From the NCBI GenBank assembly GCA_946406115.1, contig OX291552.1, positions 10,240,836 to 10,304,835 on the forward strand: a stretch of DNA of 64,000 bases. Direction: 5' to 3'. How positions within the stretch are numbered: position 1 is the stretch's first letter; each line of letters opens with the position of its first letter. Shown here one piece after another: positions 37,860 to 51,300 of the stretch. The notes under the pieces are model-generated. The model made no database searches. It was not told the origin of the DNA and saw only the letters and a program-made list of their open reading frames with translations. The stretch comes from Apoda limacodes. Its lineage: Eukaryota; Arthropoda; Insecta; Lepidoptera; Limacodidae. Both the position numbers and the translations under genes were made by a program.

Positions 37860-38799
37860 GTGCAAGTTCCGCTGTTATTTTCCGACATTTTACTAGCGGA
37901 TTACTTTGATGGCGACATAAGAATATTTATTTTTTGTAGCAGTCATGCACGGGTTCTTATGAAGATGATCAAAGTTTACTTTATGGATGGTACATTTAAG
38001 GCCAGCCCTATTCCATTTTCTCAGTTATTAAGCATACATGGTGACATAGGTAGTTCAACTGAAACAATCAATGTGATACCGCTGGCATTTGCCTTCATGT
38101 CACACAAAAACGTAAAGGCATATAGAATTGTTTTTGAATTGATCAAGTCAAATATTCCAGACTGGGATCCTAAAGAAATAAATGTTGATTACGAAATGGC
38201 CACCATAAATGCGTTAAAATCCGAATTTAAAAATGCTTCAATAAATGGTTGCTATTTTCATTTCTGAAATTGTTTAAAGCGTAAAGCAGCGGAATACAAA
38301 CTTACAGCAACCAAACACAAATACATAATTAATTTATGTTCTGCATTACCTTTGTTACCTGTGCATTCAATAAATGAGGGCTGGGACTTCATAAAATCTA
38401 AAGAAAGAATTATCTTCAGATGATACAAAAAATATTAATTTTATTAAATACTTTGAAAAGTTATGGATGAAGCCCGATTTCATTAACGTTTGGTCAGTAT
38501 TTTCCGAACGCCATCGGACAACAAATATTGTGGAAGGATGGAATTTCAAAATAAACGGCCTTATTAAAAAAAATCCAATCATGCTACAAATTTTACACGT
38601 TTTGAAAGATGATATTACTCTCTCAAAATTCCAAGTCGAACAATACAAAGAATTTGGAACGAAGACACTACCTAAAAGAAGCAAGAAGTATATTGAAAGA
38701 GACGACTTTATTAGAGATGCACAGTTACAATTAACTTGTGGAGAAATTTCAACACAAATATTTTTATACAAAATCGCTCTTTTTACGTCTTCTTTTTAA
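37860..38799 (+). pseudogene. MULE transposase, broken
   Basis: The first part (to 38267) has a MULE domain: FMDGTFKASP with the first catalytic Asp, VIPLAFAFMSHKN, and NVDYEMATINALKSEF with the second Asp. TGA at 38265-38267 interrupts an aromatic-rich HF*NCLKRKAAEY segment. A frameshift near 38400 moves the rest to another frame, where RTTNIVEGWNFKINGLI (38467-38799) is the typical downstream segment. No zinc-finger or N-terminal domain is present, so the source element was probably already shortened. Confidence 0.85.
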
Positions 38800-38910
38800 A
38801 ATATAAGATAGTTTGTGAAAATATTTTGTTTAAATTATTAATTATCCGGCTTTTTGGTACTAAAGGGGTGCTTTGTATCATATTTAAGGTATTATAACTA
38901 TTTTTAGTTT

Positions 38911-39577
38911 GACAGCTATCATCCGAAATAAAGATCTTGATAAGGCCTATCACTTTTGTAAGGAAACAACTTGTCTACGAACAATGGTTTTGAAGATACA
39001 GCCCTTTCTAATTTGACAGCTGTCATCTGAAATAAAGGTCTTGATAAGGTCTATCACTTTTGTAAGGAAACAACTAGTCTATGAACAATGGTTTTGAAGA
39101 TACAGCCCTTTCTTATTTGACAGCTGTCATCCGAAATAAAGGTCTTGATAATAGACCTTATCTTCTGTACAGAAGTAACTAGTCTACGATCGATAGTTAC
39201 AGAGATACAGCATGTTTTAGTTTGACAGCTGTCATCCGAAATAAAGGTCTTGATAATAGACCTTATCTTCTGTACAGAAGTAACTAGTCTACGATCGATA
39301 GTTACAGAGATACAGCATGTTTTAGTTTGACAGCTGTCATCCGAAATAAAGGTCTTGATAATAGACCTTATCTTCTGTACAGAAGTAACTAGTCTACGAT
39401 CGATAGTTACAGAGATACAGCATGTTTTAGTTTGACAGCTATCATCCGAAATAAAGCTCTTCATGAGATCTATTACTTCTGTGAACAAACAACTGGTCTC
39501 TGATCAATAGTTTCCCAGATATGAGCCTTTGTAGTTTGACAGCTGTCATACGAAATGAAGATCTTGATGAGATCTAT
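38911..39577 (+). repeat. 104-bp satellite, about seven units
   Basis: GACAGCT starts units at 38911, 39015, 39119, 39224, 39329, 39434 and 39538 (period 104-105). The units at 39119-39433 are nearly identical. Each holds the palindrome TGACAGCTGTCA or a close variant. A degraded unit lies near 40110, and reverse-orientation units at 58375-58610. Confidence 0.92.
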
Positions 39578-40041
39578 GGTTGAGCGAAGCGATGGCTGAT
39601 TCATGTGTAATACTCGTGAACGGGTGCCGCCTGTGGAGGCTGGTCTGCTCTTGCAAACTTCTTTGTATTCATAGTATTTAGTCTTACTTTTTTGTTTTGT
39701 TTATTAATACTGTAAGACATTGATTATTTCTTAGTGAGGAACACATAAACTGTCTTTTGTTTATATTAGATACTTTTTTATGTTGTGCTTGTGCTTTATA
39801 TTTCATTTTTTTTTATGTTTGTAATGGAAAGTGTCCTTTTATGATAGGGAGGGCATTTTCCAATATTTTAATTGGACGCTGTAAGAGAAAGGGAGAAAAG
39901 AAATACCCTTGCTGAGTTTCTTGCCGGTTCTTCACAGTACAAGGTCTCCCGCCCCGCAGACTTACGAACCGATGGCGTAGTGACATTCATAAGTGTTCAA
40001 TTATTGTAGCCTAAACTGAATAAATTATATTGAATTTGAAT
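39578..40041 (+). mobile_element. LINE 3' end inserted in the satellite
   Basis: It interrupts a satellite unit after GAGATCTAT; the unit resumes at TATCACTTCTG. It contains GAGTTTCTTGCCGGTTCTTC and ends TATTGAATTTGAATTT, as at 59990-60195. No clear target duplication is visible. Confidence 0.7.
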
Positions 40042-41653
40042 TTATCACTTCTGTAAAAAAACAACTGGTCAATGATAAATAGTTTCTGAGATATGAGCCT
40101 ATTAAGTTTGACAGATGTCGTTCGAAACGAAGAGCTTGATGAAATCTATCACTTTTGAAAAGTAAAATTTACAAAATAAGAGCCCGTGTGAGCAATTAAG
40201 GTTTTGCCTGCCCGTAATGACAATGTTTACTAGCAAGTGTGATAAAAAAATATATGGTTTTAACGATTAATAGTAACTTTACCGCAAAAAAAATTTTCTT
40301 TTTTCACTTATGATTACAAATTGATAATAATAGAAAAATTTAAAGAAAAGTTTCCAAAAAAGGGTTTTTATGATAAAAAAAAAATATAGACATTCATTTG
40401 TTTTTCGACACTCATTTATTTTTTTTAAGATAACGTTTTTTTTGATATAAAATAGTTTGTATAAAATATATTTTGTTTAAATTATTAAGTAACCGGACTG
40501 TTGCTACTAAAAAGGTATCAATAGTTCGGTTCTTCGTCACAACCGAACTATTGCAACTTAAAAGTTTCAGTAGTTCGGTCAACGGGACTAACAACCGGAC
40601 TACTGCTACTAGAGGCTAAAAAATGCTGTCTGTATCCTTTTTTCTGATGATACTCTTGTCTCTTAAAATCATGAGACACTAGCCTTTGTAAAAAACATTA
40701 CTTACCGATCTATAATTCCTTTCTCTCATATATCCCTCCACCTCTAGTCAACAACTGCAAATTCAAGAAAATGAAATTTTAGCAGCTATTATGTCGTTTT
40801 CAAATGGGTCTGCTGGTGGCATAGATGGCATTACTCTTCAAAACCTCAAAGACCTAGTAAGCGTTTCTGCCGGTGATTCTGGCGTTACTCTTTTAAGCGA
40901 TATTACACAGCTTCGCAATTATTTTCTTTTTGGATATATCGATTCTGATTTTAGTGCCAAATTATTTGCTTTCAAAAAAAGGACGGTGGCTTCCGTTCAA
41001 TTGCTGTTGGCAGTACGTTTCGACGTTTAATTTCTTAACTAGCTTGTAGTCATTTTGTTAGCCAGCTACAGCGACATTTTCAACCAAAGCAGTTGGGATT
41101 TGGCATCAAAGGAGGTTGTGAAGCGGCTGTGAACTCCTTTAGAACTTTTCTTTCTGTAGATTGCACTGATATTGGTCTCAAATACGCGTCAAAAATGCTT
41201 TCAATTCTATAGACCGGAATATTCTGTTACAGAAAGTAGCACTTCATATCCCAGAAATTTATATATACGTTTGGCAGTCATATCAGAATCAAAATCTTTT
41301 TATTCAAATGGGTTACTAAGAACTCTTTCGAATCGTCAAGTAAATTAACTACAACTAGCTTTACAAACTAATTACAATACTGTTTTATTGCGTGCGTCCA
41401 ATAGGAAATCTTTGTAAAATCACTAATGAAACATAATATTACAGTGTATCAACTAATAAATACATGTTTTGTATTGAAAAACTTATAATAAACAAGATTT
41501 ACAATGTAAATAGTTTGATTTAAAAAAAATCAAAATTTTGGTTCTATTTTAATTGCCTATTGTTTTTCAGATTGCATTGTGGGGGCACCATGTGATACGT
41601 TAAAAGTCTTCAATTACTCTGTGACGGAATTTAAAGTAACTCCCGAGAAAAAA

Positions 41654-41807
41654 ATATTCATATAACATATAATATTACACGTTTACGTAACGACCCGACG
41701 CACATGCCACCGCAGAGACACTTTGAGAGAGCATGACACACTCAAGCAACTCCAATAAAACTTCCATTGCATTATATTCATATAACATATAATATTACAC
41801 AGCAAAC

Positions 41808-41852
<45 letters not shown>

Positions 41853-41979
41853 AACATATTTAAATTTTACAAATATGTAAATAAATAAATAAACAGGTAT
41901 TCATATACATATTAAAGATAATATAAAATACACATACATGCACATATTCATATATACACAAACAGACATATATTAATAC

Positions 41980-42032
<53 letters not shown>

Positions 42033-42060
42033 TATAAATATACATATATATAAATATAAG
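41654..42060 (+). repeat. 27-bp direct repeat and (TA)n microsatellites
   Basis: ATATTCATATAACATATAAT...ACAC occurs at 41654-41680 and 41774-41800, spaced by 120 bases. (TA)n tracts lie at about 41813-41850 and 41985-42035. The region is inside the insertion that splits the reverse-transcriptase relic. Confidence 0.8.
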
Positions 42061-42790
42061 ATATAAAATAAAACTATATGTAAATTAACTTATGGGTCCT
42101 ATCTGATTCAATCCTCGTTCGGCCGCCCGATAGCGGTAGGGCTCCGAACACGAGCGGGTGCTACACACAAATACGCACGTATATGCACACACACATTCAA
42201 ACAGACGTCGCACACCCGAAAGTGGCCCAGCCCTTGCAGAACAGCCCGGCAACAAATGCACATCATTTAAACTACCATCACTTCGGAAACTAGCATAAGG
42301 GGAGAAGAAGTGACAAGAAACTCCCGGATGTACACCTGTTACCAATCAGTCATGCAGGAACCAAGCCATCAAGTACACAATATCTATCCAAATATGTATA
42401 TACACACATACACGTACGTACTCGTGCGCCGCACTCCCATCAAAACACACACATCCAAAACCCACCCACCAAAACCAGGCAACCAAAGGTGGATTGCCAA
42501 GGTGCATCCCCACCACCGCCATCAACCACTATAAAGTTAACAACAGAGACATAACATCGCTACTTAGCTTTGTCTTTACAGTAAATTCGGTATCAACAAG
42601 GAGAAGACATTTGATTACCACATATCATATATACGAACAAAATTAATGTTTGTGGCCCGCCACCGTCCACCGCCGTCTAGTTTTTGTTGATGGAAACAAT
42701 GTTATTGTACAGTAAATGTTTTTTTAAAACATCAAACAACAATACCAACGCTGGAGACAACATGTGTATAAACAAAACATGTTTTGTGTG
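42061..42790 (+). other. Unassigned GC-richer stretch
   Basis: It contains GTTCGGCCGCCCGATAGCGG and several runs of ACACAC and CATCAAAACACACACATCC. It is not recognised and has no convincing coding frame. Confidence 0.4.
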
Positions 42791-44670
42791 GATATTTTTG
42801 TGTACCTAATGTTTCGGAAAAACACGAGCAGGAGACCCGGCTTTAGGCATTCATAGCATCATCTCTTCCTTAACTTCAAAGTTAAATGTTTGGTACCTAG
42901 ATGATAGGCTATAATGTTTAGAAAAAACTGACCTTTTAAATTTAATTAATGAATTTCAAAAAATTGGTTTATCCTTCAATAGTTTAAAATGTGAAGTTTT
43001 CATACCAAATCAAATTACTAATACCGATAATAAGACAAACATTATGTCAGTTTAAAAATATAGCTCCAAATATTTACGTTGCAGAAAAAGTATTTTTGTC
43101 TTTTAGGTGTGCCTATTTTCGACATTGGTTTTAATATTGTTTTGACCAAAAACATTAAAATTTTTCAGATAACTCCGACCGGTTAAACCTTTTGTTTATA
43201 ATTGTTTATTTCTCTCACAAGCATTAGGTACAACGAGATGTTTTAACAAGGGCAAGTAGTACATGTTATGCTTGAGAGACAATTGGATGCCAAACTAAGC
43301 TGGGCTTGTATTATGGAACCAATTGTCTTTCGTCGACAAGATCGCCTGTTCTAGATTAGGCATTATAGCGGGTAGGTATTATTTAGTTAAGATTTTACAG
43401 AATTTTAAGATAAGAGATATATATTAAGTTCGTAATTTGAACTAAGGTAATATGAACAATAATAACTTATAATTATACTAAGAAAGCAAAGGCAGTTTAA
43501 CAATGTGTGTGTGTGTGGGTCTGCGTGTGTGTGACTATTAGTTAATTGTATGTGTGAAGGTGTGCCTGTAAGTAAGTGAATGTGACATGCGTTATGGTAA
43601 TTATATATGACACATATGTATAGATATATGTAAATAACATGTAAATATGTATTTAATAGAATATTTAAATATACACATTATTATATATAAGATATAAGGA
43701 GAACAATATAAAGATGATTTTCTAAATTTTTTTTTTTTTTTTATTTAGCAATAAGAAGAATATGTTCGGTTTCAGTGTAGTGTAGTAGTGTAGGTTTGAA
43801 TTCTCACATAGCTTAAACAATCATAAAACATTGCTATTTCGTTCCAAAATTCACTTATTTGCTTCGCCCTGTCCAACATGCTCCAACAGCTTGCCTTAAA
43901 ACTTTTTTGGAAAAAACATTGCTTTTAACGAAATTCATAGATCTGTCTGGATCTGGACCTTGCCTGTTATACATGGAGGTATTGGCATCAGAAAGGTAAC
44001 AAGTGTTGCTTTTCTGGCTTTTCCTTCTTCGGTACATAGTGTTTACTTTTTATGTCGAAACATTTTAAAACAAGAAACACTTAACATAGTACATTTTAGT
44101 GAAGCTAAGGAAACTTGGAATTTTCTCTGCTCTAATTAAAGTGTTCCGGAGGAAACAAACATTTAAAAACTTTGGGATACTCCATTGATGCAGAGAGAAT
44201 ATAAAGAAATGACTTAATGGTCAAGGCATAGCTCGCCTTTTAGTTGTCTCAACCAAGGAATCTAGACTTTGGCTAAATACAATTCCCTCTTCCAACCTTT
44301 GCACACTGCTAGATGATAAATGTTTTAGGATATCAGTTACAATAAGGATAAGAGCAATAATATACGTTCCCCATAAATATTCTTGTGGTAGCAATTTAGA
44401 CGGGTAAGGACTCCGTTATCTTTCTTGCCGCAGAAATTTTGTGAGACTCTACCGCCACGCTTCCTTGAATGACACCATAAAGAGAACTCTTGCAAGTGTC
44501 AACATTTCCGCTATCCTAGAGCCGAGTGGATTTACTCGTGACGATGGGAAGAGACCAGATGGTATTACTTTGATTCCTTGGAAAAGGGGGAGGGCTATGA
44601 TGTGGGATGCAATCGTCACTCTGGCCTCCTCCCACCTTAGGGTGCCACATGGACAATCTTTTTGTTAATT

Positions 44671-45250
44671 TTATATTTTATAATATTTTTAGATTTATGG
44701 TATAATATTTAATTAAATATTTGTATTATAATAACTGTTTACCGTAGGGAATTTCGAGCGTTGTTTTCCCCACTGACCAACCATGTTGTGCCGTTCAGTT
44801 GGTCTGTGGGAACTAAACGAAAGTAGCGGTCACTAAACAAAACGTGATTTTCTAGGTATCTTAGAAGCTGTGAGTTAATCGCACGCTTTATTACTTCAAA
44901 CAGTGATTAGCCTTTTATTCGATAGATCTTAAATGGCTCTTTTGGGCACTGGGTGCATGTAAGTTAGTCTTTCACGAAGATAAAAACTGCCTGTGATAAG
45001 AAAGCTCAAACATGCGTGTGAATACAGGACACAACTAAGGACCATTGGCGTTTTTTGGCCCACCTTATTATATCGACCTCTTTGAAGAAACATTATTTTA
45101 CAGTAACATTGCACACACTTAGTCAATAATTCGTATTATAAAAAAAAACAATTATAAAAATTAAACAATATAATTGTAAAAAACACAAGAAAGTTCATAA
45201 CTTTTACTTGATCTGTATATTTTTTAAACAAAAACGCCTTCATGATTCCG
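44671..45250 (-). other. Probable 3' UTR and downstream region of gene B
   Basis: On the - strand, downstream of the gene B stop, AATAAA occurs at 44887-44892 (TTTATT on +), about 360 bases after the stop. No other feature was seen. Confidence 0.45.
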
Positions 45251-45350
45251 TTAGCGCTTTTCAGGCATTTCATCGTCCGGTGATGGACCTACGTCTTCAC
45301 CAGAAGCTTCAGCTTCGGTTGCAGTCCACTGGTTTTCTGGTAGTGTTTTC
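45251..45350 (-). CDS. Gene B exon 8 (terminal)
   Basis: Acceptor CTTCTTTAG; 33 codons plus TAA at 45251-45253. It encodes ENQWTATEAEASGEDVGP and ends PEKR. Confidence 0.85.
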
Positions 45351-48300
45351 CTAAAGAAGATAAGTTTTATATTAACAACTTGTGTATCCAAAAACATAGT
45401 GTGAACAATAATATAAAAATAATTTCGTTTTATTTTTCTTTCTTAGACTCATTATCAAACTAATATCTATCCTTAAGCTTAATATGCCTAAGTGTTAGAA
45501 ATTAGGATAGGAAAGAACAAAACCCACATTTAAATTAAAAACAAGGCAGTTAAATTAATTTTAATAAATAAACTGGTAAACGGTACTGAACCCCTATAAT
45601 TTATTAGGAAACACTATGTGTATTCTATCATAATAGTTTGTGTTCTGACAAATTGTCTGAAATGATGTCCACGGATCCTTTTACATCACACCGCTTCCTA
45701 TATATCCGCAGGAGTTCATCCCCACACCTTAGAACCTAAATGGCCTCACGCGCAGCTAACGCAAACGCTTAGGTTATGGCTAGTACAATATCAAGGTAAT
45801 AACTCAATATGGTAGGGGGCGTATGCTTGTTTATTAATATTATTTTTAAAACTTCGATTCATATGTAAGTCATAGTGCAGTGGCGTATACAGGCGGTCAT
45901 AGCATGGGTGGCACCCGGTGCGGATATTGTAGGTGTCACTCTAAAAAACAATCAAAACTGTTAAAATAAAAAATAAAAGTACATATTAATATCTTATGTT
46001 TTATTAAAATATTACACATTATTTTTTAGACATTATTTAATTATTAATCAACGATGTGTGAAACAATTTAACATACTAAGTACACCATTAAAATTTCATC
46101 CTCCGGCTCTAACACTTGCATACTCCGAAATCACGTTTAAAATTTCGTCTCGTCAAAATTTATAGTTTGTGTTGCTTCATGTTCTATTGCTAAAATGCTA
46201 AGATTGTTTAATCTGGTTTAAGTCATTGTAGCCCGCAAGTAATTTTTGATTAATTTTAATTTTAATAACGATACTCATATTTTCATAAACAACATTAATC
46301 CCTTAAATTTCAAATAGTCCAGAGTCACCCAATTAGAAACGGTAACATTGGCCGCTTTTAAATGTCTTCAGAGTCTTGGTAAATGCCAGTAAATTTTGAT
46401 AAAGCGCATTTTAACTCTTCAATGTTTGCCAAAAGCAAAGTATTAGACTGCACAAATTCAAACAATAAAGCTACATCTTGAATGGACTTTGATTATTGTT
46501 CGGAGTTCAATATTGAATCTGTCAAGACATTCTAACATGACCTTTTAAAGTTGCGCCAACTTTGCCAACTCACCGCGCATGCGTTTCTTGCGATGATCCA
46601 TCGTTCCATTGAAATGTTGTAATCTTCCGAATATTGTTCAGCAGAATCGATTGCCTCTTCTGCAAGATGCATCCGTTTTTCTTTAACGAAAAGACGTACC
46701 TAGTGCCTTAGTTTTATGACTATTTGATCAACACTTAAGCCTTGTTGTTGTATCTGAGTATTTGATACTCATCACTAAAGTTCTTTTGGCTAGAATAAAA
46801 AATTACGATACATCGCATCGGTTTCTTTGTTTCAGTATATTTAGAGACGTCGTTCTAAGAAGATCGTATCATTTTAAAGTAGGTACTGCAGCGTGCGGGG
46901 GCGTAAATATGCTGCTTCTACCTATTTCTATTTAGGTATCGGGATCTCTGCTAATAAAAAGACAACATCGGGAGTTCTTTTCTGTATTCAGATGTTCTTT
47001 TCTATCGCCACAAGAGTATACAACATTTAGGTTCATCTACTACCTAGGAGAATTATTATACAATATTAAACTTATCTGCAGTACATCTTCTTCTATTAGG
47101 CCATCCTTCAATAGGCCTCGGGTCGTCGTGTCGATACATTGGATAAAATATACATTAGGACATTAAATCGCGATGGTGGCGATGCTTGGAATATTTTGGA
47201 TACTGGAGTATCTTACTTTAAGTCCACTGGCCATGTAAAGCCATTTTACCAATTCTAGGGCTCCCTGGTAAAGACAGGAATCGACCCTCCAAATTTATAT
47301 AGACTTGTCCGATCTATATTTTTTACTTGAATGTCAATTAATAACAAAATAATGACAAGCTTGAAATTCCGATTGTTTTTATTTAAAAACGCACTGACAC
47401 CATCTATTATGTTTCCTTAAAACCACTACGAAGTATTTGCTGCGTGAAAAACGTTCGCTAGCCTATTTACTTCCTTTACACTCAACAAGAGGTCGTAACC
47501 TCTACAGTACTAAGATTCACCGTATTTTTTAATTATTGTTAAAGATCAATTTTTATCTGTCGACACAAATCATTTATTGATATAAAAAATTATGGTATTT
47601 AAATGGTTAGTGTCAAAAATAAGTTGGAAATTCGTTTGTATAAAGCATGCTGCGAGGCGCCGTGAATCTCCTCTTAATTTCGTTCAAAATTATAGGCAAC
47701 CCAACTATAGTTAAAAACTGTAAGACGATCACCTACCTCAATTAGTACTCTTGTTGTACCAACATAGACCACGTCTGTCTGTCGTAATGTCCTCTAAGGG
47801 GACCTAAGGGAGCCCTAAATTATATCAAGTAAATAAGAGACGGCATTAAAAGTATGGATAGGATCAAAGTAAGTATATAAAGACAAAATAACTTCCCTAG
47901 TGAAACGTAGTTCGTCCGAAATCATTTTTCTCATAGCACTTCACACACAAAACTTTTTTTATATTTCCATCAACGCATTATACTATAACATAGTATTTGT
48001 ATAAGCGTAGGTCTTATATAATTTTAAATATACAAAAAAACACAATATTTATCTTAGGTTATTATTTTCAGAGTGTAATGACCTACCACAGAGTAATGCA
48101 GAAATGCGTTCGTAACCTAGCGCGTTGCAGATAGTTGTAACGGGACGAAACAAACGTGCACACGTACAAACATACATACGGGTCAAACTGAGATCCTCCT
48201 TTTTTTGAAGACGGTAAAAACACAAACTATTGGACTGATTTTGCTGCTCACACACTTTTCAGATCTAAGTCATGACGTGGCGTATAGATTGATATGGTCA

Positions 48301-51300
48301 TGAGACAAATTGGTCCATTGGTTCTAGAGATATCGAGGGCAAGAGAACACACACGCACACAGAGAGACATCACTTTAAAAATGATGGAAAACGATTCTCA
48401 AGGTCTTAAAACGCAAAGAAAACGCAAATTTAGCGATTTCGAGTTTCTGACCTATTATAATAACTTCCCTCCAGAGAAGTTAAAATTAATACTGGTTGGT
48501 AATTCATGATAAATATTATACCGTCACGCACCGATGAAAATATATGCAATATAATTCCATAATTCTTCGTTGACGCTCTTTTTTAGTGTTCCGTAGTCAA
48601 CAAGGAACCCTTATAGTTTCGCCATGTCCGTCCGTCCGTCTGTCCACGGCTTAGTTCAGACATTATTACTATATTACTAGAAAGCTGTATGGGTATGCAT
48701 ATTAGATAGGCTGACAGTCCTAAAATAAAATAAATTATAAATTTACATTGTCTTTGTAAAATACGGAAACCGTAATGCCACGCCTATTATAATTTTTATT
48801 TTTAGTATTCGCGATTATGAGTAGTACAGGGAGGTTGGATATGGAATTTTAATTCTATGACAGATTGCGATGTCAAATATACTACGTCAAAAAAGTAAAT
48901 AAACAAACATTATTATTTCTTGACAATGTCAAAGACATGTCTTGTGACATATTTGAGTGTTAAGCGCGAATTGTGTGTAAAGGTTTTCACTTCTGCTGGC
49001 ACTCCCGGAGTGCAACTCGTTTTTTTTCTTGTCTACCTCATAGTGTGGCGTGTCGTTGGGTAGCTCGCTTAATAAAATTGTGGGTATGTAAAAAACCATT
49101 TTTCGATTCAGCAATCCGTTTGCGAAATATTAAGCTTAATCCCACTGCCAGCTAACTGGCTGTTCTTGGGTGTGTGAAAAAAATCATGGGAGTAGCATAT
49201 ATAACGAAATTAAAAGGAAATCTATTATAGCTAAGTACTAATGCTTTACAATTTAATGAGTAATAGTCGACCAACTTAAAAATGTAGTCGGATAACAAAA
49301 AAAAAACTGGTTGCCTGTAAAGTCGGTATACGGGCGAAAGTTTTACGTGACAATGATTTTATGTCTGTCTCTCTCGCTCTTAGGCGGGCGCGTGCCTCTC
49401 ACTCGCTCTCATTGTGAGCGCATAACGTGAGCGGAGCGTAACGCAGTTTCTTGAAGTGTCACCCGGCAAACCAATTTATAAGACGTTGTCACGTCAAAAA
49501 TTTCGTGCAAATTCCATCAACAGAGTAGATACTTAGCTGAAGTTGGTACTTGTGTAACTTGTGTACACTAAAATATATATGTAACATTACAGAAAAATAA
49601 AATTATAACATTCTGAATTAATTAATTACAATATTTTACGTTCGAACTTAGGCGCAGCGCTTGGCGGTACAATACAACACTACAATCTTATAACATAGTA
49701 GTGGCTCTATAGTAAAAACAGTAACACAAATAATCTTGCAGTGATCATAGTGTGTGTAAGCTCTAAAGTATAACAACAAATAATAAAAATCGGCCAAGTG
49801 TGAGGCGATTGAATTCTGGTGTTGCAAGCGTTTATAGGCCACTGTGACCGTTTACCATCAGGCGGACCGTGTGCTTGTTTGCCATCTTAGTGGTATAACA
49901 TTACCATTTACCTACTTAAATCACCGTTACAGCGCCACCTAGTTATTATCATACGAAACAGTAACAGTAATTTTTGTTTGTTGGAAGCGATATTCAAAGT
50001 TAAGCAACGTCGGGCTTGGTCAGCAATTCGATGGGTAACCGCTTAGCGTCACACTTTTTGTTTGTGTATGTAAAGTACGTAAATGGTGGTAGGTACGGAA
50101 CCCTCTGTGCACGATTTCAACTCGCACTTGGCCGGTTTTTTTAAATAATTAATTTGAGTAAGTTTGACTGGATTTCACTTGATGGAAAGTGGCGATGCAT
50201 TCATAAGATGTTACAGGCAACTCAAATGATGTCTATTCACTCTCGCCTTAAAAGTCCCTAAGTTGTAAGAATCCGGAAATATAATATAAGGTAAGGCGAG
50301 TTTCACTCGCCTGTCGTCCGCATAATGAATGATATAATAATAACAAGGTTTACCTTGGTGTAATGCTTGGTTATAACCTACATACTATTATTTTTTAACC
50401 GACTTCAAAAAAGGAGGAGGTTCTCTATTCGACTGTATACATTTTTTTATGGATGTTCTGCCATAACTTTTTTGTTTATGAATCGATTAACGTGTTTTTT
50501 TTATTCGACAGGATATACTTGCGAGTTGGTCCCATATCAATGTAGTGAATGTAAAACTTAAACCTATGGTCAAAAACAAATAATTAATGTTAATTTGAAA
50601 CTGGTGAAACGCCTTTTATGTTGATAAAAGTTTACTAAAAAGGTAAAAAAATTACTTATTTTCAAAAAGTAATTTGAAAAAATATTTTCAAATTACTTAT
50701 TAAATTACTTATTTTCAAAACTGTGATCTGTATTTCAGTTTGAAGTTGGTGTCTATGTACAACCTAACAGACTTCGCTTGCATTAAACCAACTTCAAACT
50801 GTAATACAGATCAGAGTTGTGGAAATAAGTAATTATTTTACCTTTTTAGTGCATCTTTTTGAAGCCGGTTGTATATAAAGTAGTTTTTTTCAATACGTCA
50901 TTAATCGTAAACTGCAATTTGCCTTTCATTCAATCAACTCAAATATAAAAATATGTTTTGTTTGTGTTCGTAGATTACATAAATGGTGGTAGGTACGGAA
51001 CCCTCGGTGCGCGAGTCCAACTCGCACTTGGCCGGTTTTTTTGTTAAAAAGTTTTTCTTTATTATTATATTTTATTTTTTAAGTTTAAGTATTGCAAAAG
51101 AAATGGTATTTAAACCTTATCCTAGTTATGTAGCTAATTTTTCTCCTAACATCCTTTCAGCAACTTTCTTTTGTCTCTGACGTGATCTTCTTTGTCTGTG
51201 AATTTTAAAAAAATATGAAGGAATACACAAAGAGCTAAAATAAAATAAAGAGAGAAAAATTATCTTAGTAACCTATTTGGCCAGTCATCGTCCTCCAAGT

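Larger units (their letters stand above)
37406..40615 (+). mobile_element. Mutator-like (MULE) transposon with long terminal inverted repeats
   Basis: Left (37406-37818) and right (40216-40615) ends are inverted repeats of about 400 bp beginning CCTCTAGTAGCAGTAG. An 8-bp target duplication CTAAAAAA lies at 37398-37405 and 40616-40623. Between the ends are a broken MULE transposase, a 104-bp satellite and a LINE 3' end. Mutator elements make 8-11 bp duplications, which fits. It is not autonomous now. Confidence 0.92.
40745..44670 (+). pseudogene. Scattered remains of a reverse-transcriptase element
   Basis: Four coding pieces lie in order: SFSNGSAGGIDGITLQNLKDL (40791 onward); GGFRSIAVGSTFRRL and KQLGFGIKGGCEAAVNS (about 40980-41170); SKLNVWYLDD, a catalytic LDD box (about 42860-42910); and ILEPSGFTRDDGKRPDGITL (44441-44668). 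They sit in different frames with many stops. An insertion of about 1.5 kb with AT microsatellites separates the first and second halves. The clade is not assigned. Confidence 0.75.

Noticed and set aside
39054..39488. Open frame of 144 codons on - with repeated DDSCQTKTCC text
   Set aside because: It is a by-product of the 104-105 bp satellite; it has no start context and breaks where units diverge.
38911..39577. CRISPR-like regular repeats
   Set aside because: The units are contiguous satellite copies without unique spacers, in an animal genome.
41860..42045. Tyr/Ile-rich open frame on -
   Set aside because: It is a translation of (TA)n microsatellite.
48294..48509. Open frame of 71 codons on +
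   Set aside because: It lies in an interspersed repeat also present at 22185-22420, where the frame is not kept.
49995..50050. Functional 5S rRNA gene
   Set aside because: Only the 3' half is present and it is fused to a SINE tail.
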